This document shows positions 7,981 to 15,702 of a DNA stretch of 64,000 nucleotides, piece by piece. The notes below the pieces were generated by a model, which ran no database searches, was not told the DNA's origin, and was given only the letters and a program-made list of their open reading frames with translations. Origin of the DNA: Parabacteroides timonensis (GTDB taxonomy: Bacteria; Bacteroidota; Bacteroidia; Bacteroidales; Tannerellaceae); contig NZ_LT669941.1 of assembly GCF_900128505.1 (NCBI RefSeq), positions 4,353,010-4,417,009 of the forward strand, read 5' to 3'. Every line of letters starts with the position of its first letter. The stretch's first letter is position 1. The position numbers and the translations under genes are program-made.

Positions 7981-8838
7981 ATGAAAACAAAGACGCTCTT
8001 TTCTCTTTTTATTTGTTGTTTATTATCATTATCTTCCGTACAAGCGGAAAACTGGTGGGATAAAGTCCCCTTGCTGGTATACACTCCTCGTTATTTTGGA
8101 GCCAACGCTTTTCCGATGCCGGAATTATTGGGAGGAAAACTCTCATCCCGCTGGGAAGTAGAACTCAGAGGAGAATACCATACGATGCCCGGAGATAAGA
8201 CGAAGGATGTTTATGCCCGCTTATATATTCCTATTGCAAAGGGACGTGCGGGAGTAACGGTTCAAGGAGTAATTCAGGAGTGGTATGAGACTTCACCGGA
8301 GGTACGCGATGAGCGTCATGCCGTAGAAGTAAAACAGCCGATCCCTTGTCACGGCGATGCTATCTTCGGTTTTCATTATCAGGTACTATCTAATGAGAAA
8401 TGGATGGATGTCATTGTCAGCGCCAACCTGAAAACAGCTAGCGGCGGACGTTTGTGCGATGCTCGTTATACGGATGCTGCTTCTTACTGGTTCGATTGCA
8501 ACGTGGGGCGTACCTTATGGAAAAACCCGGAAGAGACTTTGTCGGTTCGTGCCCAGGGTATGATCGGTTTTTATTGCTGGATGACCAATAATTATCAGAA
8601 TCGGCAGAATGATGCATTTTGTTATGGGCTTGGCTTGCAGGGTACTTGCCATAACTTTACGTTGGATGTCGACTATTCCGGTTTTCGCGGTTACAGGGGA
8701 GAAGGAGATAAGCCAATGATCTTTCGTTCGAAACTGAACTATGAGATAAAGAAAAATATCGTCTCATTCAGATACAAACACGGCCTGCAGGATATTCTGT
8801 ACGACACTTTCTCATTGGCTTATATCCGTTGTTTTTAA
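7981..8838 (+). CDS. Exported protein of unknown function, probably outer-membrane beta-rich
   Basis: A 285-residue protein with a clear Sec signal peptide (MKTKTLFSLFICCLLSLSSV, cleavage after QA near residue 22). The mature part alternates polar and aromatic residues in short strands (WEVELRGEYH, RAGVTVQGVIQEWYE, NIVSFRYKHG) and ends in ...FSLAYIRCF, close to the aromatic terminus of outer-membrane barrels. It has several Cys and no lipobox. The start is 25 bases after the dehydrogenase stop, so the two are probably co-transcribed, hinting at a role linked to the glycan. I do not recognise the family. The last 4 bases overlap the convergent GT90 gene. Confidence 0.7.
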   Translation: MKTKTLFSLFICCLLSLSSVQAENWWDKVPLLVYTPRYFGANAFPMPELLGGKLSSRWEVELRGEYHTMPGDKTKDVYARLYIPIAKGRAGVTVQGVIQEWYETSPEVRDERHAVEVKQPIPCHGDAIFGFHYQVLSNEKWMDVIVSANLKTASGGRLCDARYTDAASYWFDCNVGRTLWKNPEETLSVRAQGMIGFYCWMTNNYQNRQNDAFCYGLGLQGTCHNFTLDVDYSGFRGYRGEGDKPMIFRSKLNYEIKKNIVSFRYKHGLQDILYDTFSLAYIRCF

Positions 8839-9854
8839 CCCGGTAATTGGCCGGTCTTTTCAAAATATTTCTGAAGAACCAACAGGTTGATCAGGTCTTC
8901 CCGTTGTTTGTCTTTAAAGAAAGCTACATATTCGTGGGCATGTTTAATGATTTCCAGGGCTTCGTCTTCATGCTCGATATAATAATTCAGCCGTTCTTCC
9001 AGGTCGGACAGGTCGTCTTTGATCTCGATGTAATGGTAATTGGGGATCAATGTGCCTTCCATGAACCATGTTTCGCAGGTAGGCCGAGGCATCACGGCTA
9101 TCGAATTGGATGACATGACCCATTTCAGGTTGCTGGCAACATCGTTTCCTTCCATAGAGAGGATAAATTTAAAATCCAGATGTTCCTTAAGCGTCATTTT
9201 GGCTGTTTGCCATTCCTGTGGGTCATCGGTATGCTTGCTTACGTCGCCCAGGTCGCACATCGGATGGTTGAAATACATTTGCATGAGTACACGGCGGCTG
9301 GGTTTGCCTTTTACTTTTCCGCGGAAGATAACCCGGTTCATTTTTTCGTGAAAAGGTTTGGTGTCGTTGACAAATACAAAGTGACGGTCTTTTTCCAATT
9401 TCATAACAATGGAATTGGTGTTGTCTATAGACAACCTTTGGTCACCGGTGACCAAAGGTCTACTTTTTACAATAGAAGGATAATCGGGTACGATTATAAT
9501 ATCGCCCGGCAGATATCCCCAGTGCAATTCTTTTGGAAACCATCGGGTATATTCGAATGAGTCGAAGAAATATACTTTTTTCTTTTTAGGCATTTTATGG
9601 TCGGCCAGTATCGGGGCATCGGCCGGCAACTGTACCGGAGCATTCAGCTTGTTGTAGTAATTGACCCTGCTTTCAATGTAATCCATGTCGGAGCGCGAAG
9701 CGATCAGTTTGGCAATCTTTCTTTTTCTTCTCATCCTGAAAAAAGCAGAAGGAATTAACTGACGTAGCAGATTGATTCCGTAATAAACGAATTTCGGATT
9801 TTTTCCGCTGGAGAAAATGTAAGTGATCTTGTTCTTCATACAATCAGATATCAT
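8835..9854 (-). CDS. Glycosyltransferase family 90 (LPS A / CAP10-like)
   Basis: A 339-residue protein with the GT90 (Glyco_transf_90, LpsA/CAP10) core: an N-terminal basic region, FDSFEYTRWFPKEL, a VNDTKPFHEKMNRVIFRG segment where the Arg-Gly strand is typical, YFNHPMCDLGDVS, and FKFILSMEGNDVASNLKWVM near residues 238-257, the most conserved family block, followed by MPRPTCETWFMEG. Members transfer xylose, glucose or other sugars in capsule or LPS. A UDP-xylose pathway in this window makes xylose one possible donor. Start chosen at 9854; a second ATG five codons in (9839) is possible. Sits 11 bases after rnhA, though unrelated in function. Confidence 0.85.
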   Translation of the reverse strand: MISDCMKNKITYIFSSGKNPKFVYYGINLLRQLIPSAFFRMRRKRKIAKLIASRSDMDYIESRVNYYNKLNAPVQLPADAPILADHKMPKKKKVYFFDSFEYTRWFPKELHWGYLPGDIIIVPDYPSIVKSRPLVTGDQRLSIDNTNSIVMKLEKDRHFVFVNDTKPFHEKMNRVIFRGKVKGKPSRRVLMQMYFNHPMCDLGDVSKHTDDPQEWQTAKMTLKEHLDFKFILSMEGNDVASNLKWVMSSNSIAVMPRPTCETWFMEGTLIPNYHYIEIKDDLSDLEERLNYYIEHEDEALEIIKHAHEYVAFFKDKQREDLINLLVLQKYFEKTGQLPG

Positions 9855-9865
9855 TTGTTAGTACT

Positions 9866-10501
9866 TTATTTCCGTCCGAAGTCAGCCGGGATCTCTCCCC
9901 ATACTGCAGTCTCCCATTTCAGGATCGTAGTGGTATAGGTATTCGTATTCAGCCATTTCTCGGCTCGTTCTATCAGGTCGAAGATCGGCTCGTTGACAGG
10001 CTCGCGTTCCAGCAATGTTTTGCATTTCTTCTTTTTGACCCAGATGATGGCATTACGGCTATCTGAATAAATAGGCAAGTCGCTACCTTTCTGTTTCAGT
10101 AGGGCCAGGCCGTGTACGAGGGCGAGAAATTCTCCGATATTATTAGTCCCTTTCTTTAAAGGACCGATATGAAAAATCTCCTGTCCGGTCGCAGTGTAGA
10201 CACCTCGGTACTCCATATCACCCGGGTTGCCGCTACATGCAGCATCGACCGCCAGACTTTCGTTGATAGGTTTCCCGATCGGGGCCTGCGGTGCCAGGTT
10301 AGAAGCTGCTTTGGCAGACGATGCAGCTTTCAGGTAAAAGGAATACCCTTTTTCGAAGGCGTCAGCTGCCTCTTCACGGGTTTCGAAAGACTTGTATTTC
10401 GCTCCATCCTGTCCTTCCACCTGCATCTTACACTCCGCCCAGTTGTCGTAAACACCCGGGTTCAGTCCTTTCCATACTACATAATATTTACTCTTCGCCA
10501 T
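9866..10501 (-). CDS. rnhA: Ribonuclease HI with N-terminal hybrid-binding domain
   Basis: A 211-residue protein joining an N-terminal RNase H1 hybrid-binding (viroplasmin-like) domain (KYYVVWKGLNPGVYDNWAEC, then KSFETREEAADAF, residues 4-50) to a C-terminal RNase H fold. Catalytic acids are visible: Asp in AVDAACSGNPG near residue 82, Glu in NNIGEFLALVHG near 121, Asp in IYSDSRNA near 143, and the last Asp in PADFGRK near 208. It removes RNA from RNA-DNA hybrids in the cytoplasm. This two-domain layout is common in Bacteroidetes. A -7 box lies upstream on the minus strand at 10528-10535. Confidence 0.92.
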   Translation of the reverse strand: MAKSKYYVVWKGLNPGVYDNWAECKMQVEGQDGAKYKSFETREEAADAFEKGYSFYLKAASSAKAASNLAPQAPIGKPINESLAVDAACSGNPGDMEYRGVYTATGQEIFHIGPLKKGTNNIGEFLALVHGLALLKQKGSDLPIYSDSRNAIIWVKKKKCKTLLEREPVNEPIFDLIERAEKWLNTNTYTTTILKWETAVWGEIPADFGRK

Positions 10502-10527
10502 TGTCTGCTATTATTCAGATACGAATA

Positions 10528-10535
10528 CAAAGGTA
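10528..10535 (-). promoter_or_regulatory. -7 box for rnhA
   Basis: Reads TACCTTTG on the minus strand, a perfect TAnnTTTG match, 27 bases upstream of the ATG at 10501. Confidence 0.5.
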
Positions 10536-10606
10536 ATACATCGAAACGACTTTTTCAGATACCAACTATAATTTAAGGAAATCATAGTTATGAGGAAAAA
10601 AAACTT

Positions 10607-10614
10607 TACATTTG
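10607..10614 (+). promoter_or_regulatory. -7 box for aroK
   Basis: TACATTTG is a perfect TAnnTTTG match 21 bases before the aroK ATG, implying a very short leader. Divergent from the rnhA box. Confidence 0.5.
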
Positions 10615-10635
10615 CGGTAAACAATCATATACGAG

Positions 10636-11157
10636 ATGAAGCGTATTTTTTTGATAGGTTATATGGGTGCCGGAAAAACGACGGTCGGAAAAGATCTGGC
10701 GGAACGGATGGGACTCTCTTTTATTGACCTGGACTGTTACATCGAAGCCCGTTATCATAAAACTGTCGGGCAGATATTTGCTGAAAGAGGAGAAGAGGCC
10801 TTCCGGGATATCGAACGCCGGATGCTTCATGAAGTCTCGATGTTCGAGGATGTATTGATATCCACCGGTGGCGGTGCTCCGTGCTTTTTTGATAACATGG
10901 AGTTTATGAACGAAAACGGGACGACCGTCTACCTGAAAGTTTCGGTGGAAGAACTGGCAAAACGCTTGGATACCTGTAAGACAACCCGTCCGGTATTGAA
11001 AGGCCGTTCCGGAGACGAACTGGTAGCGTTTATCGCCGAGAGTCTGGAAAAAAGAACTCCTTTTTATACGAAAGCTTCAATCGTGTTTGATGCGGAAGTG
11101 ATGTTGACAGAGACTGATGTACACAAAATTACAGAAGCATTAGAGAAAATATTATAA
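10636..11157 (+). CDS. aroK: Shikimate kinase
   Basis: A 173-residue P-loop kinase of usual AroK length. Walker A is GYMGAGKTTVG near residues 8-18. The shikimate-binding DxD is in FIDLDCYIE near 31-39, FRDIERRML near 57-65 carries the binding Arg, STGGGAPC near 78-85 is the second substrate loop, and TTRPVLKG near 118-125 is the lid with its ATP Arg. It phosphorylates shikimate at C3 on the way to chorismate and aromatic amino acids. It stands alone upstream of alanine dehydrogenase, away from other aro genes. Confidence 0.95.
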   Translation: MKRIFLIGYMGAGKTTVGKDLAERMGLSFIDLDCYIEARYHKTVGQIFAERGEEAFRDIERRMLHEVSMFEDVLISTGGGAPCFFDNMEFMNENGTTVYLKVSVEELAKRLDTCKTTRPVLKGRSGDELVAFIAESLEKRTPFYTKASIVFDAEVMLTETDVHKITEALEKIL

Positions 11158-11205
11158 TATAATAAGGTAAAGGCAATTGTAGGAGTTGCCGACAGGAGTC
11201 GTATT

Positions 11206-12417
11206 ATGGAAGCAACAGGAGGCAAGCAGGTGCAGGGAGCATACATCCCTCAGGAACTGTTGAAGGAATTGAGTAAGGTGAACAATCGTTTGCTGATAGG
11301 TATTCCCCGGGAACGGAAAGAAGGGGAAAAACGTTTGGTGCTTACCCCCGAAGCCGTTGATATGTTGACCGACCGTGGACATCATGTATTGGTTGAAACC
11401 GGGGCTGGGCTGGGAATAAACTATTCCGATAACCATTACTCTGAAGCCGGAGCTGAAATTGTTTCTACTCCTGCAGAAGTATTTCAAGCCGATATTATCC
11501 TAAAAATCCTTCCACCGTTACCGGAAGAGATCCTATTGATGAAACCTCGCTCGACGCTCTTTTCGATGGTGCAACTCAACCTGTTTGCCGCCGAGGCATT
11601 CGAACTGATGATGGCCAAACGGATTACGGCGATTGCCTACGAGCTGCTGTCGGACGACCAACGGAGATGTCCGGTGTTGAATGTGATCTCCGAGATAGAA
11701 GGAACGGCCGCTATTACCATCGCTTCCGAATTGTTAAGCAATGTACAGGGAGGAAAAGGTATCCTTCTGGGAGGAATACCTGGTGTATCGCCAACCGAAG
11801 TAGTTATTGTCGGAGCCGGAAATGCCGGTACCGTTGCTGCACGGGCTGCCCTGGCACTGGGAGCATCGGTTAAAGTCTTCGACGATGATATAAACAAGCT
11901 GCGCACTATTCAGCAGGTATTGGGGCAGGGACTTTTCACTTCCAACTTCCATCCTAATGTATTACACAATGCTTTCCGTACTGCCGATGTGGTGATCGGA
12001 GCCATGCGTTATATCAATACCCGTTACCGTTATGTGATCGCAGAAGAGTTGGTTCGCACTATGAAACGTGGTTCACTGGTGATCGACCTGCGTATCAGCC
12101 AGGGTGGTTGCTTCGAAACGACCTGCTGTTTGGGTAAAACAGATCCAACCGTGTTCGAACAATACGGCGTATTGCATTATTGCAAACCCAATATAAGTAA
12201 CCGGGTGGCGCGTACAACTTCAATGGCTTTCAGTAATATATTCGTCCCGATCTTCCTCTCTTTGGGAGATGCCGGGTCGGTCCAGAATATGATAAAGTCA
12301 GATGACGGCTTTCGCTCAGGTGTTTATATGTATTGTGGAAAACCTGTAAGCAGTTATGTCTCTAATCATTTTAATTTATCGTCGAATAATCTGGATCTAT
12401 ATCTCTCTGCTTTTTAA
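11206..12417 (+). CDS. ald: Alanine dehydrogenase
   Basis: A 403-residue AlaDH/PNT family protein. The N-terminal lobe has IGIPRERKEGEKRLVLTPEA near residues 32-51 (the substrate Arg and Lys region), and the NAD Rossmann motif is VVIVGAGNAGTVAARAALALG near 198-217 followed by the acidic VFDDD. It interconverts L-alanine and pyruvate plus ammonia with NAD(H). It carries about 30 residues before the usual family start, a feature I associate with Bacteroidales forms. It is too short to be a transhydrogenase subunit and lacks membrane segments. A 48-base gap separates it from aroK, so co-transcription is possible. Confidence 0.88.
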   Translation: MEATGGKQVQGAYIPQELLKELSKVNNRLLIGIPRERKEGEKRLVLTPEAVDMLTDRGHHVLVETGAGLGINYSDNHYSEAGAEIVSTPAEVFQADIILKILPPLPEEILLMKPRSTLFSMVQLNLFAAEAFELMMAKRITAIAYELLSDDQRRCPVLNVISEIEGTAAITIASELLSNVQGGKGILLGGIPGVSPTEVVIVGAGNAGTVAARAALALGASVKVFDDDINKLRTIQQVLGQGLFTSNFHPNVLHNAFRTADVVIGAMRYINTRYRYVIAEELVRTMKRGSLVIDLRISQGGCFETTCCLGKTDPTVFEQYGVLHYCKPNISNRVARTTSMAFSNIFVPIFLSLGDAGSVQNMIKSDDGFRSGVYMYCGKPVSSYVSNHFNLSSNNLDLYLSAF

Positions 12418-12427
12418 GCCTCAAAAG

Positions 12428-12459
12428 TTTTGAACTAGCCAAGTTTATTCTTTACTTTG
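12428..12459 (+). promoter_or_regulatory. Promoter for the korAB operon
   Basis: TTTTG (12428-12432) is followed after 19 bases by TTACTTTG (12452-12459), one base off the TAnnTTTG consensus, with normal Bacteroidetes -33/-7 spacing. The ATG follows 46 bases later. Confidence 0.6.
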
Positions 12460-12505
12460 CGGAAATCTAACTACAAACAAGCGATTAAAGCTAATATAAG
12501 TAATT

Positions 12506-14359
12506 ATGGCAGAACAGACAAAAGTAACAACTTTGGAACAGGTTGTAGTTCGTTTCTCCGGGGACTCCGGAGACGGTATGCAGTTGACCGGAACAATCTT
12601 TTCAAATCTGTCGGCTATCCTCGGAAATGAGATCTCTACGTTTCCCGACTACCCGGCAGAAATTCGTGCTCCACAAGGAACACTTAGTGGTGTATCAGGA
12701 TTTCAGGTTCATCTGGGATCACGTAAAATCTTCACTCCTGGCGATAAGGCGGATGTATTGGTAGCAATGAACCCGGCCGCGCTGAAAGTGAATGTAAAGA
12801 ATATCAAACAGAACTCGATTGTTATCATCGATACCGACTCTTTCAAGAAGTCGGATCTCGACAAAGCATTGTTTACTACAGACGATCCTTTTAAAGAATT
12901 AGGTTTGGGTGGTGTGCAGGTTGTAGCCGCTCCGATCTCGACAATGGTGAAAGACGGTCTGGCTGAATTTGGCCTGGATAATAAGTCTGCTCTACGTTGT
13001 AAGAATATGTTCGCATTAGGACTTGTTTGCTGGTTGTTCGACCGTCCTCTGGAAGAGGCGATGAATATGCTTCAAAATAAGTTTGCCAAAAAACCGGCTA
13101 TCGCGAAAGCTAATATCAAAGCGTTGACCGATGGTTATAATTACGGACATAATATCCACGCATCGGTTTCCACCTATCGTATCGAAAGCGAAAAGGCAGC
13201 ACCGGGTTTCTATACCGATGTAAATGGAAACAAGGCTACTTCTTACGGGCTGATCGCTGCTGCAGAAAAGTCTGGCCTTCAATTATTCCTGGGAAGCTAT
13301 CCTATTACTCCGGCAACGGATATCCTGCATGAATTGTCAAAACGTAAAGACCTGGGGGTTGTTACCGTACAGGCAGAAGACGAAATTGCCGGTATCTGTA
13401 CGGCTATCGGTGCCAGTTTTGCCGGCAGCCTGGCTGCTACATCTACTTCCGGTCCGGGTCTGGCCCTGAAGAGTGAAGCGATCGGTCTGGCTGTAATAGC
13501 TGAAATACCTTTGGTTATTATCGACGTGCAACGTGGTGGTCCTTCAACCGGTATGCCTACCAAGAGTGAGCAAACCGACCTGATGCAGGCTCTTCACGGA
13601 CGTAACGGTGAAAGCCCGCTGGTTGTTATTGCCGCTTCAACTCCGACAGACTGTTTCGATGCTGCTTTCTGGGCAGCTAAACTGGCTGTTGAGCATATGA
13701 CTCCGGTTATCCTGTTGACAGATGCTTTCATTGCAAACGGTTCGTCTGCCTGGAAGTTGCCTGACCTGGATAAGTATCCGGAAATCAAACCGAATTACGT
13801 ATCTAACTATACAGAAGAAAAGGTATGGAAAGCCTACCGTCGCGATAAGGAAAGCTTGGTTCGTTACTGGGCTATCCCGGGTATGGAAGGTTTCGCACAT
13901 CGTCTGGGTGGTTTGGAAAAAGACTATGAGACAAGTGCTATCTCGACTGATCCGATCAATCACCAGAAGATGGTTTCCACCCGTCAGGCTAAGATCGACA
14001 AGATTGCCGACTATATCCCTGAACTGGAAGTGATCGGTGATCCTGATGCCGACCTGCTGTTGATTGGCTGGGGTGGAACTTACGGCCACTTGTATGAAGC
14101 GATGGAAACCATGCAGAAACAAGGAAAGAAAGTCGCAATGGCTCACTTCAAATTCATCAGCCCGCTGCCGAAGAATACAATTGAAGTACTTTCTAAGTTC
14201 AAAAAAGCTGTGGTTGCTGAACAGAATAACGGACAGTTTGCAAACTACTTGCGTGCTAAAGTACCCGGATTTAATCCGTATAAATTCAATCGCGTAAAGG
14301 GACAGCCTTTCGTTGTTGCGAGATTAGTTGAGGAATTCACTAAAATATTGGAGGCTTAA
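12506..14359 (+). CDS. korA: 2-oxoacid:ferredoxin oxidoreductase, fused gamma-alpha subunit (KorA)
   Basis: A 617-residue fusion. The N-terminal gamma domain (residues 8-190) starts VVVRFSGDSGDGMQLTGTIF. The alpha domain starts near 230 with SYGLIAAAEKSGLQLFLGSY and PITPATDILHEL, then QAEDEIAGICTAIGASFAG near 291-309 and RGGPSTGMPTKSEQTDL near 344-360, the TPP-alpha pyrimidine signature. With KorB it converts 2-oxoglutarate (or a related 2-oxoacid) plus CoA to acyl-CoA, CO2 and reduced ferredoxin in the cytoplasm. This gamma-alpha fusion is the usual two-subunit Kor form. The next gene follows after 3 bases. 2-oxoglutarate is the likely substrate; pyruvate is not excluded. Confidence 0.92.
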   Translation: MAEQTKVTTLEQVVVRFSGDSGDGMQLTGTIFSNLSAILGNEISTFPDYPAEIRAPQGTLSGVSGFQVHLGSRKIFTPGDKADVLVAMNPAALKVNVKNIKQNSIVIIDTDSFKKSDLDKALFTTDDPFKELGLGGVQVVAAPISTMVKDGLAEFGLDNKSALRCKNMFALGLVCWLFDRPLEEAMNMLQNKFAKKPAIAKANIKALTDGYNYGHNIHASVSTYRIESEKAAPGFYTDVNGNKATSYGLIAAAEKSGLQLFLGSYPITPATDILHELSKRKDLGVVTVQAEDEIAGICTAIGASFAGSLAATSTSGPGLALKSEAIGLAVIAEIPLVIIDVQRGGPSTGMPTKSEQTDLMQALHGRNGESPLVVIAASTPTDCFDAAFWAAKLAVEHMTPVILLTDAFIANGSSAWKLPDLDKYPEIKPNYVSNYTEEKVWKAYRRDKESLVRYWAIPGMEGFAHRLGGLEKDYETSAISTDPINHQKMVSTRQAKIDKIADYIPELEVIGDPDADLLLIGWGGTYGHLYEAMETMQKQGKKVAMAHFKFISPLPKNTIEVLSKFKKAVVAEQNNGQFANYLRAKVPGFNPYKFNRVKGQPFVVARLVEEFTKILEA

Positions 14360-14362
14360 AAA

Positions 14363-15373
14363 ATGACAGATATAAAATTCGAACCGAAAGATTATAAGAG
14401 CGACCAGTATGTTCGTTGGTGTCCGGGTTGTGGAGACCATGCCGTATTGAACTGTTTGCACAAAGCAATGGCTGAAGTAGGAGTGGCTCCTCACAATATG
14501 GCCGTTATCTCTGGTATCGGGTGTTCTTCCCGCTTACCTTATTATATGAATACATACGGTTTCCATACGATCCACGGGCGTGGTGCTGCTATTGCAACAG
14601 GTGTAAAAACCGCCCGTCCCGACCTGAGTGTATGGCTGATTACAGGTGATGGCGACTGTCTGGCTATTGGTGGTAACCATTTTATCCATGCCATACGTCG
14701 TAATATCGATTTGAATATTGTACTTTTCAATAATAAAATCTATGGTCTGACCAAAGGGCAATACTCTCCGACATCCGAACGTGGTTTCGTATCAAAGAGT
14801 TCTCCCTACGGTACGGTAGAAGACCCGTTTATCCCGGCTGAACTGGCTTTGGGCGCACGTGGAAACTTCTTTGCCCGTGTGATCGACGTAGACCTGAAAA
14901 ATACAACTGAAGTCCTGGCTGCTTCTGCCCGCCATAAAGGAGCTTCTGTAACGGAAGTGCTTGTAAATTGTGTTATCTTTAATGACGGTATCCATAAGAG
15001 CATTGTCGATAAGGAATTCCGTGCAGACCGTACTATCTTCCTGCGTCATGGCGAAAAGATGATCTTCGGAAAAGACGGTAACAAAGGTATTGTTCTGGAT
15101 GGCCTGAAACTGAAAGTTGTGACAATCGGTGAAGATGGTTATACATTGGACGATATCCTGGTTCATGATGCACATGAAAAAGATACGACCCTTCACATGA
15201 TGCTGGCCATGATGAAAGACGATATGCCTATTGCTCTGGGTATTATCCGCGATGTGGATGCTCCCGTATACGATCAGGCCGTTCATCAGCAGATCGAAGA
15301 AGTGCAAGCCAAAAATCCTACCCGTAAACTGAAAGATTTCTTGATGCAGGGTGAGATTTGGGAAGTAAAATAA
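14363..15373 (+). CDS. korB: 2-oxoacid:ferredoxin oxidoreductase beta subunit (KorB)
   Basis: A 336-residue TPP-binding subunit. The first Cys pair is in RWCPGCGDHAVL near residues 18-29, SGIGCSSRLP near 50-59 provides a further Cys, HGRGAAIATGVK near 70-81, the TPP-Mg motif is GDGDCLAIGGNHF near 94-106, and NNKIYGLTKGQYSPTS near 124-139. These Cys normally bind the single 4Fe-4S cluster of two-subunit enzymes. It is translationally close to korA (3-base gap) and followed by a strong intrinsic terminator, so the operon is korA-korB only. It needs ferredoxin as electron partner, which is not encoded here. Confidence 0.93.
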   Translation: MTDIKFEPKDYKSDQYVRWCPGCGDHAVLNCLHKAMAEVGVAPHNMAVISGIGCSSRLPYYMNTYGFHTIHGRGAAIATGVKTARPDLSVWLITGDGDCLAIGGNHFIHAIRRNIDLNIVLFNNKIYGLTKGQYSPTSERGFVSKSSPYGTVEDPFIPAELALGARGNFFARVIDVDLKNTTEVLAASARHKGASVTEVLVNCVIFNDGIHKSIVDKEFRADRTIFLRHGEKMIFGKDGNKGIVLDGLKLKVVTIGEDGYTLDDILVHDAHEKDTTLHMMLAMMKDDMPIALGIIRDVDAPVYDQAVHQQIEEVQAKNPTRKLKDFLMQGEIWEVK

Positions 15374-15397
15374 CATGCAAATGGAAAAGTAATATAG

Positions 15398-15431
15398 AGA
15401 GGGGCCGGTTGTTAGATCGCCCCTCTTTTTT
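15398..15431 (+). terminator. Intrinsic terminator after korB
   Basis: Perfect 8-bp stem AGAGGGGC / GCCCCTCT with a 13-base loop, followed by a run of six T. Confidence 0.85.
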
Positions 15432-15576
15432 GTGAGTGGATACCCGGTCTGACATTTTTATTACTAATTGTAAGGTCTGGTTTGCAAATAGACTAGTGTA
15501 TTTGTTAATTGCATGGAAAAGAGCAATTATTACTGAAAAATTTCCTTAATAGAGTGTCAGCTATAAAAAAAAATAT

Positions 15577-15584
15577 TACTTTTG
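15577..15584 (+). promoter_or_regulatory. -7 box and long leader of pckA
   Basis: TACTTTTG matches TAnnTTTG and lies 118 bases before the pckA ATG, so the transcript would have a leader of roughly 110 bases. The rest of the 329-base gap 15374-15702 holds the korB terminator and this leader. In the leader GTAAC-agcaa-GTTAC can pair at 15606-15620, and TAACAG (15607-15612) can alternatively pair with CTGTTA (15638-15643), which is followed by five T. No known riboswitch class was recognised. Confidence 0.4.
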
Positions 15585-15702
15585 TACCGGTCTTAACAAG
15601 GCGGGGTAACAGCAAGTTACAAGTAGGTATTAGAGCCCTGTTATTTTTAATTCGAGAGAGAGAAAAGTTATATAAAGTCAATCATTTAAATTATTATCAA
15701 GA

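Noticed and set aside
13637..14146. A 169-codon minus-strand frame inside korA
   Set aside because: It is antisense to the conserved alpha domain of korA and reflects biased codon use of a highly expressed gene; no domain seen.
14792..15376. A 194-codon minus-strand frame inside korB
   Set aside because: Long only because korB codon bias avoids antisense stops; the translation has no domain and it begins over the korB stop.
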